Position numbers and translations under genes: made by a program. The notes beneath the pieces were generated by a model. That model was not told the origin of the DNA and did not search any database. It was given only the letters and a program-made list of their open reading frames with translations. Source: Methanosalsum natronophilum (GTDB lineage Archaea; Halobacteriota; Methanosarcinia; Methanosarcinales; Methanosarcinaceae). From it: 64,000 bases of DNA. The first letter of the stretch is position 1. The number at the start of each line of letters is the position of its first letter. The stretch is from the NCBI RefSeq assembly GCF_024808815.1, contig NZ_JANUCS010000001.1, positions 186,001 to 250,000 of the forward strand, given 5' to 3'. Shown here piece after piece: positions 27,619 to 35,991 of the stretch.

Positions 27619-28344
27619 TTAATCTACAAACTTGATTCCAATATCCTTCTTTTGGTTGCGAATAGCAATATTTATGACTAAAGGAGTAAGTGCCTCTATC
27701 ATTGAAGATGTTTCCAAAGGCCCTACGTCAATAGGTCGCATGTTAGGTATATCCCGCACAAGGTCAAACACAATTTCTTTTGACCGCATGTAATTACCAC
27801 ATACACCAATATCATAATCTAAATCTAAATCCAAATTGGCTAGCTTAGCTGCTGGTACATTGTGGAACGCCGATACTAATTCAATTCCTTCAGGTAACAT
27901 CGCATCGATTTCTTCAGCCGCACTCCCTAGTTTAGGTGTCATGTAGCAGAAATAATCGGCTTTAAAGTCTTCTCTTGAAGTTGCTTCAATTTGTATCGAA
28001 TCAGAATCTGGTAGAATCGTACATTGGTTTTTCTCCATAGGAACAACTACTGAAACTATAATTTTTCGATCTAGTACAGGCTTAAGCTGCTCAATGATAG
28101 ATTCTACCTTGCTGTACCTTACAGCTAGGATTATAACCTCCGCCTCTGAAGCTGCACCTAAATTTGTATTACCGGTAATCAAAGCATCCATATTACGATC
28201 TTTTAAGAGATTAGCATACTCTAAAGCCTTATTCTCAGCCCTTTGTTTATCTCTTGACCCTACTATAATCTCATGTTTGCTACCCCATCTTACTGCAAAC
28301 CCTTTTCCAATATTTCCGGTTCCACCAATTATTGCGATTTTCAT
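27619..28344 (-). CDS. npdG: F420H2:NADP oxidoreductase
   Basis: The 241-residue Rossmann protein starts MKIAIIGGTGNIGKGFAVRW, the NADP motif of F420-dependent NADP reductase (Fno/NpdG), and continues with VGSRDKQRAENKA, IILAVRYSKVES and a C-terminal SSMIEALTPLVINI. It exchanges hydride between F420H2 and NADP, supplying NADPH for biosynthesis. It is convergent with the KaiC/PEP fusion (17 bp apart) and lies 70 bp downstream of glutamate dehydrogenase, which could consume the NADPH. Confidence 0.92.
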   Translation of the reverse strand: MKIAIIGGTGNIGKGFAVRWGSKHEIIVGSRDKQRAENKALEYANLLKDRNMDALITGNTNLGAASEAEVIILAVRYSKVESIIEQLKPVLDRKIIVSVVVPMEKNQCTILPDSDSIQIEATSREDFKADYFCYMTPKLGSAAEEIDAMLPEGIELVSAFHNVPAAKLANLDLDLDYDIGVCGNYMRSKEIVFDLVRDIPNMRPIDVGPLETSSMIEALTPLVINIAIRNQKKDIGIKFVD

Positions 28345-28414
28345 GATAATCCCATCAGTTTCGTTAAAAAATATGGCCTGAAATTAGGCCATTTGTATCA
28401 AATATTTTAAAAGC

Positions 28415-29665
28415 TTAAATCCAGCCACGATCTTTCATTGCAAGTACTACACGCTCAATAGCAACTACATATGCAGCTGTTCTCATATCTGTATTATACT
28501 TATCTGCAGCTTCGTATACCGAATTATATGCTTCTGTCATCTTCCTATCAAGACGTGTATGCACTCTTACTTCACTCCAATAATACATATAGAAATTTTG
28601 TACCATCTCAAAGTAAGATACTGTTACACCACCTGCATTACATAAGAAATCTGGTATGATATGGACACCGCGTTCATAGAGTATATCGTCTGCTGAAGGC
28701 GTTGTAGGACCATTCGCTAGTTCTGCAACAATATTAGCCTTGATATTATATGCATTCTTATCTGTTATAACATTCTCCAAGGCTGCAGGAATCAGTATCT
28801 CGACATCTAATTCAAGTAATTCTTCATTGGACACTGGAACAGTGTTAGGAAGATTTGCTACAGATCCCGTTTCTAATTTATGTTGGCGTGCTAAGTCAGG
28901 ATCAATACCGTCTTCTAAATTCATCACGCCACCTTTACTATCACTGATAGCCACTATCTTTGAACCAAAAGTCTCTTTAGCCAAACTTGCGGCATAATAT
29001 CCAGCATTACCATATCCTTGGATTGCAATCTTTGCCTCTCCCATATCAATTCCAAGTTTTTGGGCAGCTTCTCGGATAGTATATATCCCTCCTCTGGCTG
29101 TAGCATCTCCTCTACCAAGAGATCCACCTACTGTCAGAGGTTTTCCAGTAACAACTCCTGGCTGGTTCATCCCTTTTATTTTAGAATATTCATCCATCAT
29201 CCATCCCATCATCTTTGGATTAGTATAAACGTCAGGGGCAGGGATATCCATCCTTGGGCCTACTATATGTGAAATACTAGCTATATATTGGCGACTTAGC
29301 CTCTCTAATTCAGTTTCTGATAATTCTTTTGGATTACAAACAACCCCACCTTTGCCACCACCTAGTGGAATATCAACTACTGCACATTTCCATGTCATCC
29401 ATGCAGCAAGCGCTCTTACTGTATCAACATCTTCTTCTGGATGAAATCTGATACCACCTTTAGTTGGTCCTCGTGCATCATTATATTGTATTCTAAAACC
29501 TTCAAATACTCTCGTAGTACCATCATCCATCCTTACTGGAATAGATACACGCATTTCTCGCATTGGATGTCTAAGCATTTCATGCACATTATCATCAAGT
29601 TCAAGTATCGCTGCACATTTTGCTAATTGTTTTCTTGAGTTCTCAAACGGATTTTCTACTGACAT
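28415..29665 (-). CDS. gdhA: glutamate dehydrogenase
   Basis: This 416-residue hexameric-type Glu dehydrogenase has the catalytic lysine region PLGGGKGGVVCNP, KCAVVDIP just before it, the dinucleotide loop AIQGYGNAGYYAA and the C-terminal NAGGVTVSYFE glutamate motif. It interconverts 2-oxoglutarate plus ammonia and glutamate. Length fits archaeal enzymes. It may be co-transcribed with npdG. Its upstream region has no evident NrpR-type palindrome. Confidence 0.95.
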   Translation of the reverse strand: MSVENPFENSRKQLAKCAAILELDDNVHEMLRHPMREMRVSIPVRMDDGTTRVFEGFRIQYNDARGPTKGGIRFHPEEDVDTVRALAAWMTWKCAVVDIPLGGGKGGVVCNPKELSETELERLSRQYIASISHIVGPRMDIPAPDVYTNPKMMGWMMDEYSKIKGMNQPGVVTGKPLTVGGSLGRGDATARGGIYTIREAAQKLGIDMGEAKIAIQGYGNAGYYAASLAKETFGSKIVAISDSKGGVMNLEDGIDPDLARQHKLETGSVANLPNTVPVSNEELLELDVEILIPAALENVITDKNAYNIKANIVAELANGPTTPSADDILYERGVHIIPDFLCNAGGVTVSYFEMVQNFYMYYWSEVRVHTRLDRKMTEAYNSVYEAADKYNTDMRTAAYVVAIERVVLAMKDRGWI

Positions 29666-29979
29666 TATTAAGCCTCTTCAAACTGAAAATTGTCTTATAT
29701 CTCATAAACAGGTCCTTTTAAGCTCTGGTGATTAAATATTTCATATTTGAGATAATAATTATATTAAACTAATCTTAGACCTTTTTACTCATTTTTATAA
29801 TATGTGTTTAAATTGAATAATCTACCCTCAAATTTGACTGAATCTATAGCATAGTTTATTAAATTAAGATGATTTCACACAAATCTTTATATAGAGCATA
29901 CTAATCACTTCAGATTCCTTAATCCATTTATATAAGAGTTGCTATTTATGCCTAATACAATTAATTGAAGTGAATCCTA
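29666..29979. promoter_or_regulatory. divergent promoter region gdhA / DUF1284 gene
   Basis: This 314-bp AT-rich spacer separates divergent genes. CTTTATATAG (29884-29893) is a good TATA candidate for the plus-strand gene and would give a leader of about 60 nt. I see no inverted repeat and no small ORF that persuades me. Confidence 0.4.
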
Positions 29980-30369
29980 ATGTCAAATATTATCATTATA
30001 AGAGGACATCATTTGATGTGTATGAAACATTTTGAAGGTAGAGGTTATTCTAAATTATTTGTACAAAATATGGAAAATATTATCTCTAATATCCAATCAA
30101 ACCCTAGCATAAAATTAAAACTAGTATCAAGCTGTGATGATATTTGTGCATACTGCCCAAACAACATCAAGGGCACATGTCAAGATGAAAACCATGATAA
30201 AATAATACAGCAATCCGATAAAAAAATTATTGATGAATTGGGTATTGATAAATACAAAATCCATACTGCGACTAAGATATTTCAGTCCTTTGACAACAAG
30301 ATAAATGAGATAAAACCCCTAGATGTATGTGAAGATTGTATATGGAACTCTATTTGTTTTAGGGACTGA
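29980..30369 (+). CDS. DUF1284 family cysteine-rich protein
   Basis: The 129-residue protein begins with IIRGHHLMCMKHFEGRGYS, the hallmark of the DUF1284 family, and has later cysteine clusters DDICAYCPNN, KGTCQDE and the terminal DVCEDCIWNSICF. The arrangement suggests an iron-sulfur or zinc site. The function of the family is unknown to me. The gene is monocistronic and convergent with the acetolactate synthase gene, 12 bp apart. Confidence 0.85.
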   Translation: MSNIIIIRGHHLMCMKHFEGRGYSKLFVQNMENIISNIQSNPSIKLKLVSSCDDICAYCPNNIKGTCQDENHDKIIQQSDKKIIDELGIDKYKIHTATKIFQSFDNKINEIKPLDVCEDCIWNSICFRD

Positions 30370-30381
30370 AATAAGAATCTT

Positions 30382-32019
30382 TCAAACATTGCATGAGCTT
30401 TGATTTAGCTTCTTGGTAAGCTTAATATTTTCAGAATAATCCACAGCTACATCTATAATCCAAACACCACCTTCATACAAGCTATGTTCAATGCTTTTTT
30501 TAAGATCTAGTGCTGTTTCTACTTTTATAGCATTTGCACCAAAGCTTTTAGCAAGAGTTACAAAATCAGGATTGTTAAAATCAGTGCCCACTTCTTCATT
30601 AAACTTTTTCATTTCAGACCAAGCAATCACACCATATTTGGAGTCATTAAATATTACAACAACAAAATTTGAGCCTAGTCTAACAGCAGTCTCTAACTCC
30701 TGTACATTCATCATAAATCCACCATCACCCACAACTGCGACTATTTTTTTATCCGGATTGATTAAACTAGCTGAAATTGCCGCTGGAAGTGCAAATCCCA
30801 TTGATGCAAGTCCATTTGATATAAACACAGTATTCTCATCCATTCCCGGAAATAATCTGCCAACCCATAGTTTATGAGCACCCACATCACTTATCAAAAT
30901 ACCATCCCTTGGTAAGCTTTGCCTTATATCCCACAATATCTTTTGTGGTTTTATAGGATAAGAATCATCTAGTTTATAGCTTTCAAGCTCATCCACCATT
31001 TGTGATCTTAGATCTTTAAACTCCTGTGGCATTTCATCTAGAACCTTACAATAAGTTAAAAGACTTTTAAGTGATTCCTTAATGTCGCCTATAAGAGCTG
31101 CATCTGGAACGTAATTCTCTGAAATATCAGGTACATTTTGATGAATATGAACAATCCTCTTTTCCCCATTAAAGTTCCAGTGCATTGGACTATACTCTAC
31201 AGGGTCATATCCAATACATATAACCAAATCTGCCCGATCCAAACCACACATGATGTAATCCCTATCAGGAATACCCATTGAACCTATAAAATGTTCATCA
31301 TCAGCAGGTATAGATCCTTTACCCATAAATGTAGTTACCACAGGAATACCACTACATGCAACAAAATGTCTCAATACCTCTGAAGCACCAAACCGGATAG
31401 CACCATTACCTACCAATATCAAGGGATTAAGCGCCTCTTCCATCAATTTAGATGCATTTTCAAGCTCAATTTCATCACAATGTGTAGTGTGAGAATAAGA
31501 TTTCTTTAATATCGGGCCTTTCTGAGAATCCTCTTTAGCAACATCTTCAGGCAATTCAATATGTACAGCACCAGGTACATTCTTAGCTATATCAAAACCC
31601 TTTGCAATAACCTCAGGTATAAAATCAGCCCTAAGTATACCTGAATTCCATGCGGTTATTGTTTTAAAAGTGGTAACAATATCAATATACTGATGTGATT
31701 CCTTATGCGTTCTATCAAGTCCACCCTGACCTGTTATAGCCACCATTGGTGCACGATCCAAGTGTGCATCCGCAACACCAGTTATCAAGTTAGTTGCACC
31801 TGGCCCTAGTGTTGCAAGGCATACTCCTGGCTTATGAGTCATTCTACCATACATGTTTGCCATAAAGGCTGCCGATTGCTCATGTCTAGTTACAATGAAC
31901 TCGATTTTTGACCTTGATATAGAGTGCATCAAATCAACGGTTTCCTCACCTGGTATTCCGAAAATATAGTCAACACCTTCCTCCTCAAGACACTTTACAA
32001 ACAAATCACTTGCTTTCAT
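30382..32019 (-). CDS. acetolactate synthase-like ThDP enzyme, large subunit
   Basis: The 545-residue ThDP enzyme has the catalytic Glu in VTRHEQSAAFMANMYGR, TLGPGATNLITG and the ThDP-Mg motif GDGGFMMNVQELETAVR. It condenses pyruvate, or pyruvate with 2-ketobutyrate, to acetohydroxy acids. No ilvN regulatory subunit lies beside it, so it may be a stand-alone (catabolic-type) enzyme rather than the regulated biosynthetic one. AAGGTG eight bases upstream supports ATG 32019 over the GTG at 32028. The next gene upstream is divergent glnA. Confidence 0.88.
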   Translation of the reverse strand: MKASDLFVKCLEEEGVDYIFGIPGEETVDLMHSISRSKIEFIVTRHEQSAAFMANMYGRMTHKPGVCLATLGPGATNLITGVADAHLDRAPMVAITGQGGLDRTHKESHQYIDIVTTFKTITAWNSGILRADFIPEVIAKGFDIAKNVPGAVHIELPEDVAKEDSQKGPILKKSYSHTTHCDEIELENASKLMEEALNPLILVGNGAIRFGASEVLRHFVACSGIPVVTTFMGKGSIPADDEHFIGSMGIPDRDYIMCGLDRADLVICIGYDPVEYSPMHWNFNGEKRIVHIHQNVPDISENYVPDAALIGDIKESLKSLLTYCKVLDEMPQEFKDLRSQMVDELESYKLDDSYPIKPQKILWDIRQSLPRDGILISDVGAHKLWVGRLFPGMDENTVFISNGLASMGFALPAAISASLINPDKKIVAVVGDGGFMMNVQELETAVRLGSNFVVVIFNDSKYGVIAWSEMKKFNEEVGTDFNNPDFVTLAKSFGANAIKVETALDLKKSIEHSLYEGGVWIIDVAVDYSENIKLTKKLNQSSCNV

Positions 32020-32404
32020 AAATAACACCTTAACTCACACTTATGGGTGAACTACATTTCATGAATAGAATGACTTCTTTCTCCATTATCGAGTCCACCG
32101 ACTCAATTACACACACTTGCGCTGTAGTCCTTACAACACAGTTGAGTATGCTGATAGCTGTATTAAATACCTATAAGTTCAAACTGTTTAAATGCATTTC
32201 TTACCTATAGATTTTTGCATCATGTTAAAATATCCGCTAAAACGATTAAGAAATACATTGACGATCGTTACAGTAACAAAGTAATTTCATCTATTAGTCC
32301 CATTTCGAAGCAATTGAACATATGCTATTCTTACTACAACATGCTAATTTACAATCTATCATCTTTTTAAGGTTGAAACATTAATAAAAAATTTAGTAAA
32401 AATG
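32020..32404. promoter_or_regulatory. intergenic region between divergent acetolactate synthase and glnA
   Basis: About 385 bp without a supported gene. On the acetolactate synthase side a small hairpin, GAGTC-cacc-GACTC (32091-32104), sits about 70 bp upstream of the start codon and could be a leader structure or operator. The central part is AT-rich, with no ORF or repeat of note. Confidence 0.4.
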
Positions 32405-32443
32405 TTTATATAATATTAAGTAGGTAAATGGTTAGTGTATACC
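32405..32443 (+). promoter_or_regulatory. glnA promoter with candidate NrpR operator
   Basis: TTTATATAA at 32405-32413 is a good TATA box. About 17 bases on lies TGGT-N8-ACCA (32429-32444), containing GGTT-AGTGTA-TACC at 32430-32443, one mismatch from the GGTA-N6-TACC operator known for Methanosarcina NrpR. It falls about where transcription should start, as expected for a repressor site. The nrpR gene is in this window. Confidence 0.6.
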
Positions 32444-32460
32444 ACCGAAAGGAGATGTCT

Positions 32461-33792
32461 ATGTACAAAACAAAAGAAGATGTATTACAAGCAGTGAACG
32501 AGTATGATGTAAAGTTCATAAGAACTCAGTTTACTGATACGTTCGGAGCGATTAAGAGTTGGGCAATCCCTTCAGAGGACCTCTCAGACGCATTCTCAGA
32601 AGGAATTATGTTTGATGGTTCTTCAATTGAGGGATTTACAAGGATCGAAGAATCTGATATGATGTTAATGCCAGATCCTTCAACTTTCAGAATTTTGCCA
32701 TGGAGACCAAAAGAAGGTTCTGTTGCCAGATTATTAGGTGATGTCAAATTACCAGACGGAAGTCCTTTCATTGGAGACCCAAGGTATGTACTAAAACAGG
32801 CCATTGAGGAAGCAAAGAGCGAAGGGTATACAATGAACGTAGGGCCTGAGCTGGAGTTCTTTGTGTTCAAGTTAGATGAAAACAACAATCCTACCACCAA
32901 TCTTACTGATGAAGGTGGATATTTTGATTTCGCACCACTTGATCGAGCACAAGATATGAGAAGAGATATCGATTATGCCCTGGAACATATGGGATTTAAA
33001 CTTGAGGCTTCTCACCATGAAGTAGCACCATCACAACATGAAATTGATTTCAGATTTGGTGATGTGCTTTCAACTGCTGACAATGTTGTGACTTTCAAGT
33101 ATGTTGTGAAATCGATCGCAAGCCATAGAGGATATTATGCTACATTTATGCCAAAACCCCTTTACGGAGTAAATGGTTCAGGAATGCACGCAAACCAATC
33201 TTTAATGACAAGTGACGGTCAGAATGCATTCTATGATCCAGAAGGTGAAAACCAGCTTTCACAAACTGCTCGCTATTATGTTGGTGGTTTATTAAATCAC
33301 ATAAAGGAATTTACAGCTGTGACTAACCCATTAGTAAACTCTTATAAGAGACTAGTACCAGGATACGAAGCACCAATATACATAACGTGGTCAGATAGGA
33401 ATAGAAGTTCATTGATCCGTATACCTGCAACACGTGGTAAGGGTACCAGAGTTGAACTGAGATGTCCTGACCCAACATGTAACCCATACCTTGCATTCGC
33501 ATTAATGTTGAAAGCAGGCTTGAACGGAATTAAGAATGAAATAGATCCTGGAGACCCTACCAGCAGAAATATATTCAACCTAACACCCGAAGAGAGAAAA
33601 GATATGGGAATTGGTTCACTTCCAGCTAACTTAAAAGAAGCATTGGATTATATGAGCAATAGTGAGTTCGTGAAGGAAACTTTAGGAGATCACTTGTTCG
33701 AGCATTACATAGCAGGAAAAATAGCTGAATGGGATGATTATAAAGCTCAAGTCCATCCTTGGGAAGTTGATGCTTACCTTGGAAAATTCTAA
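32461..33792 (+). CDS. glnA: glutamine synthetase, type I
   Basis: The 443-residue enzyme has FDGSSIEGF, the metal/ATP motifs GPELEFFVF, the ASHHEVAPSQHEIDF histidine region, KPLYGVNGSGMH and the Arg loop NRSSLIRIPA. It lacks an adenylylation Tyr loop, as in GSI-alpha forms. It makes glutamine from glutamate, ammonia and ATP. The ATG at 32461 lies six bases after AAAGGAG; in-frame ATGs at 32428 and 32455 are upstream of or inside that site. The gene ends at a bidirectional terminator shared with the convergent aminomutase gene. Confidence 0.96.
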   Translation: MYKTKEDVLQAVNEYDVKFIRTQFTDTFGAIKSWAIPSEDLSDAFSEGIMFDGSSIEGFTRIEESDMMLMPDPSTFRILPWRPKEGSVARLLGDVKLPDGSPFIGDPRYVLKQAIEEAKSEGYTMNVGPELEFFVFKLDENNNPTTNLTDEGGYFDFAPLDRAQDMRRDIDYALEHMGFKLEASHHEVAPSQHEIDFRFGDVLSTADNVVTFKYVVKSIASHRGYYATFMPKPLYGVNGSGMHANQSLMTSDGQNAFYDPEGENQLSQTARYYVGGLLNHIKEFTAVTNPLVNSYKRLVPGYEAPIYITWSDRNRSSLIRIPATRGKGTRVELRCPDPTCNPYLAFALMLKAGLNGIKNEIDPGDPTSRNIFNLTPEERKDMGIGSLPANLKEALDYMSNSEFVKETLGDHLFEHYIAGKIAEWDDYKAQVHPWEVDAYLGKF

Positions 33793-33823
33793 GCTAAAGT
33801 AAGTAACAAAAATAAAGTTAAAC

Positions 33824-33847
33824 AAACTACCCTAAAAAGGGTAGTTT
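33824..33847. terminator. bidirectional hairpin terminator between glnA and the aminomutase gene
   Basis: A perfect 10-bp stem, AAACTACCCT (33824-33833) and AGGGTAGTTT (33838-33847) with an AAAA loop, sits between the two convergent stops. It is flanked by short A and T runs on either side, so it can serve both transcripts. Confidence 0.75.
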
Positions 33848-33849
33848 TA

Positions 33850-34926
33850 TCACTCTTTTATATTAGGAATTTCTGTAAGTTCACCACGGTGATTCTTTAG
33901 AACATATTTTTCATCGTCATGATCAACTATGTAATAGTCCCGCATTAATGGGATTTTACCTACATTCGTAGCAATTACATGCATTGGTTGAGCAAGACCT
34001 GTAGTGTGACCTCTCAAAGCATCCCTTATAAGTTCGCTTCCCTTCTCAACAGGCGTTCTAAAGTGATCAATACCTGGTGCAGGTTCACAGTAGAATAAAT
34101 AGTAGGGTCTGATCCTTGCTGCAAGCAGCTTTTGATGAAGTTCACGAATAGTCTCTACATCATCATTTATTCCTTTCAGTAAAACTGCCTGGTTCCCTAC
34201 ATTGACACCACTTGTCACTAGATCATATACTGCACGTTTTGTCAACTCTGTTATCTCTTTTGGATGATTACATTGTGTATTCAACCAAACTGGAACTTCA
34301 TGATATCCGCCTAAAATACGTTTTAAATTATCTGTTATTCTATGTGGCAAAACTATCGGAATACGAGATCCAATTCGCACCATCTCTACATGAGGAATGT
34401 TACGTAAGTTCTCAATTATGTATTCTAGTTTTTCATCTGAAAGAAGAAGCGGATCACCGCCTGTTACGAGGACATCTCTAACCTCTGGATGATCCCGAAT
34501 CCATTCAATACCGGCATTCACATTAAAATCAAGCTTAAGGTCACCATCAACAACTAGTTCTTTCCTGAAGCAATGTCGACAATAAATCCCACATTTGCCA
34601 GTTACTGTAAAAGCAACTCTGTCTTTATATTGTCGTGCAATACTATCTGGTCGAACCTCTTCAGTTGCCCTGTTTTCCTTCCAAACGAGATAATCTTGCA
34701 TACCATACTTGTTTTTAGTTTCTTTAAGGGATGGTACGACTTGTTTCCTAATAGGACAATTGGGGTCATCTTTATCCATCAAAGATGCAAAATAAGGCGT
34801 TGTTCCCCATATTGTATCAAGAGATTCAATTGCTTCTCTTTCTTCAGCAGTTAAATTTATGTATTTTTCAAGTTTTTCTAACGAATCTACACTATTTTTT
34901 AATTGTTCTTTCCATTCTTCACTCAT
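33850..34926 (-). CDS. KamA-family radical SAM aminomutase, substrate uncertain
   Basis: The 358-residue protein has the radical SAM motif C112-x3-C116-x2-C119 (CGIYCRHC), VTGGDPLLLSDEKL, SRIPIVLPHRI, a C-terminal HFRTPVEKG and the PLP lysine context GK324IPLM. It is shorter than clostridial lysine 2,3-aminomutase (about 416). Where that enzyme has the two aspartates binding the lysine side chain (Asp293, Asp330), this one aligns E281 and A319, and the Gly-rich loop before the PLP lysine is shorter. No ablB acetyltransferase is adjacent. An acidic or other amino acid substrate is possible, for example glutamate to beta-glutamate; that is inference. Confidence 0.82.
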   Translation of the reverse strand: MSEEWKEQLKNSVDSLEKLEKYINLTAEEREAIESLDTIWGTTPYFASLMDKDDPNCPIRKQVVPSLKETKNKYGMQDYLVWKENRATEEVRPDSIARQYKDRVAFTVTGKCGIYCRHCFRKELVVDGDLKLDFNVNAGIEWIRDHPEVRDVLVTGGDPLLLSDEKLEYIIENLRNIPHVEMVRIGSRIPIVLPHRITDNLKRILGGYHEVPVWLNTQCNHPKEITELTKRAVYDLVTSGVNVGNQAVLLKGINDDVETIRELHQKLLAARIRPYYLFYCEPAPGIDHFRTPVEKGSELIRDALRGHTTGLAQPMHVIATNVGKIPLMRDYYIVDHDDEKYVLKNHRGELTEIPNIKE

Positions 34927-35064
34927 TATAGTGAAATCTCCTTACTTAACCATCATTTCAAGTTGTATACCAATAATCATTAAAGGTAGCCATACAACCA
35001 TAATTGAAATCTTAGTTAGTTCAAGTTAACAAAAATATAAAAATTTCATTATATATTAAATTAA

Positions 35065-35575
35065 TCAAATATCTTCATAACCCTGTTTTTGAAAAAAGTT
35101 TTGATGGTACTCTTCTGCAGCATAAAATTTCTTTGCAGGTAATATTTGAGTTGTTAGTTCTGAATCATATTTCCCCGACTTTTCCTGATCTCTTAAAGCC
35201 TTAGTTGCAACCTCTTTTTGGTCATCATCATGATAAAATATAATCGATTGATAATGTCGACCAAATTGTGGTTGGTCTTTAGTAAGTGGAGCTACAAGAC
35301 ATCCTGAATATTTTGAATCATGTAACTTCCAAAACTCTTCAATGAGCTTTGAATAATCTATCTCTGATGGATCATAAGTTACCTGTACGGCCTCTACATG
35401 ATCGGTCTTACCTTTAATCACATCTTTGTATTTTGGATCAGGAATGTCGCCACCAGTATAACCAGATAAAACTGATTTAACACCCTTTATTTTTCTGAAG
35501 GCATTCTCGATCCCCCAGAAACATCCGGCTGCAAACGTTGCTTTTTTAACTATTGGATCACGACCATCCAGTCAT
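35065..35575 (-). pseudogene. msrA: peptide methionine sulfoxide reductase A, frameshifted at its start
   Basis: The frame from 35571 down to 35065 encodes ATFAAGCFWGIENAF with the MsrA catalytic Cys, then GGDIPDPKYKDVI, HVEAVQVTYDP and a C-terminal AAEEYHQNFF. It has no ATG, GTG or TTG ahead of the active site; it opens with CTG right after a TGA. A well-placed ATG at 35575, about 27 bases from a TATATAA box, is one base out of frame. One inserted base (or two lost) within codons 2-5 explains this. The QGxDxGxQYRS motif is also replaced by KDQPQFGRHYQS. It is either a decaying gene, or a sequencing error in a divergent msrA. Confidence 0.75.
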
Positions 35576-35639
35576 TTGTAATTGGAAATAATGTTTTTAT
35601 ATAACATGTACAGGAAAAAAACTGGTCTGCCTTTTCATG

Positions 35640-35753
35640 TTATGCTAAAAGTCCAGATATATATAATATAATCAATAGCACTATTCCAATCAAATACAGA
35701 TATATAGCAATTGAATCGGTCTTATCTAACTTAAAGTTAAACCTTTCTTTCAT
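35640..35753 (-). CDS. 37-residue single-span membrane protein
   Basis: The frame starts at ATG 35753, seven bases after a GGGGTG Shine-Dalgarno site, and encodes a charged N-terminus MKERFNFKLDKTDS followed by one hydrophobic helix (about 16-36) and a stop. The strong SD and clean topology argue for a real gene. No family is recognised. It sits 64 bp upstream of the msrA remnant. The rest of the 35754-35991 gap is AT-rich and without recognisable features. Confidence 0.5.
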   Translation of the reverse strand: MKERFNFKLDKTDSIAIYLYLIGIVLLIILYISGLLA

Positions 35754-35991
35754 TTACATACACCCCACGCAATATACATAATTAACTGTAATTTTGTTCT
35801 TCATATCATAAACACCAAAATTATAGTCTGAAACATTTAATTGAGCATATTAATTGAATATATCAATTATAGTTAATAATAATGATAGATTATATTATAT
35901 TTAAGTTTTTTGATTTATCATGATTAATCGAGTGAGTATATTGAAAAAGGGTTTGTGTGCTCAAAACCATAAAAAAAGGAATTTTAGGATC

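Noticed and set aside
34926-35064. ablB or other beta-lysine gene near the aminomutase
   Set aside because: No acetyltransferase frame exists on either side; the neighbours are glnA and the msrA remnant.
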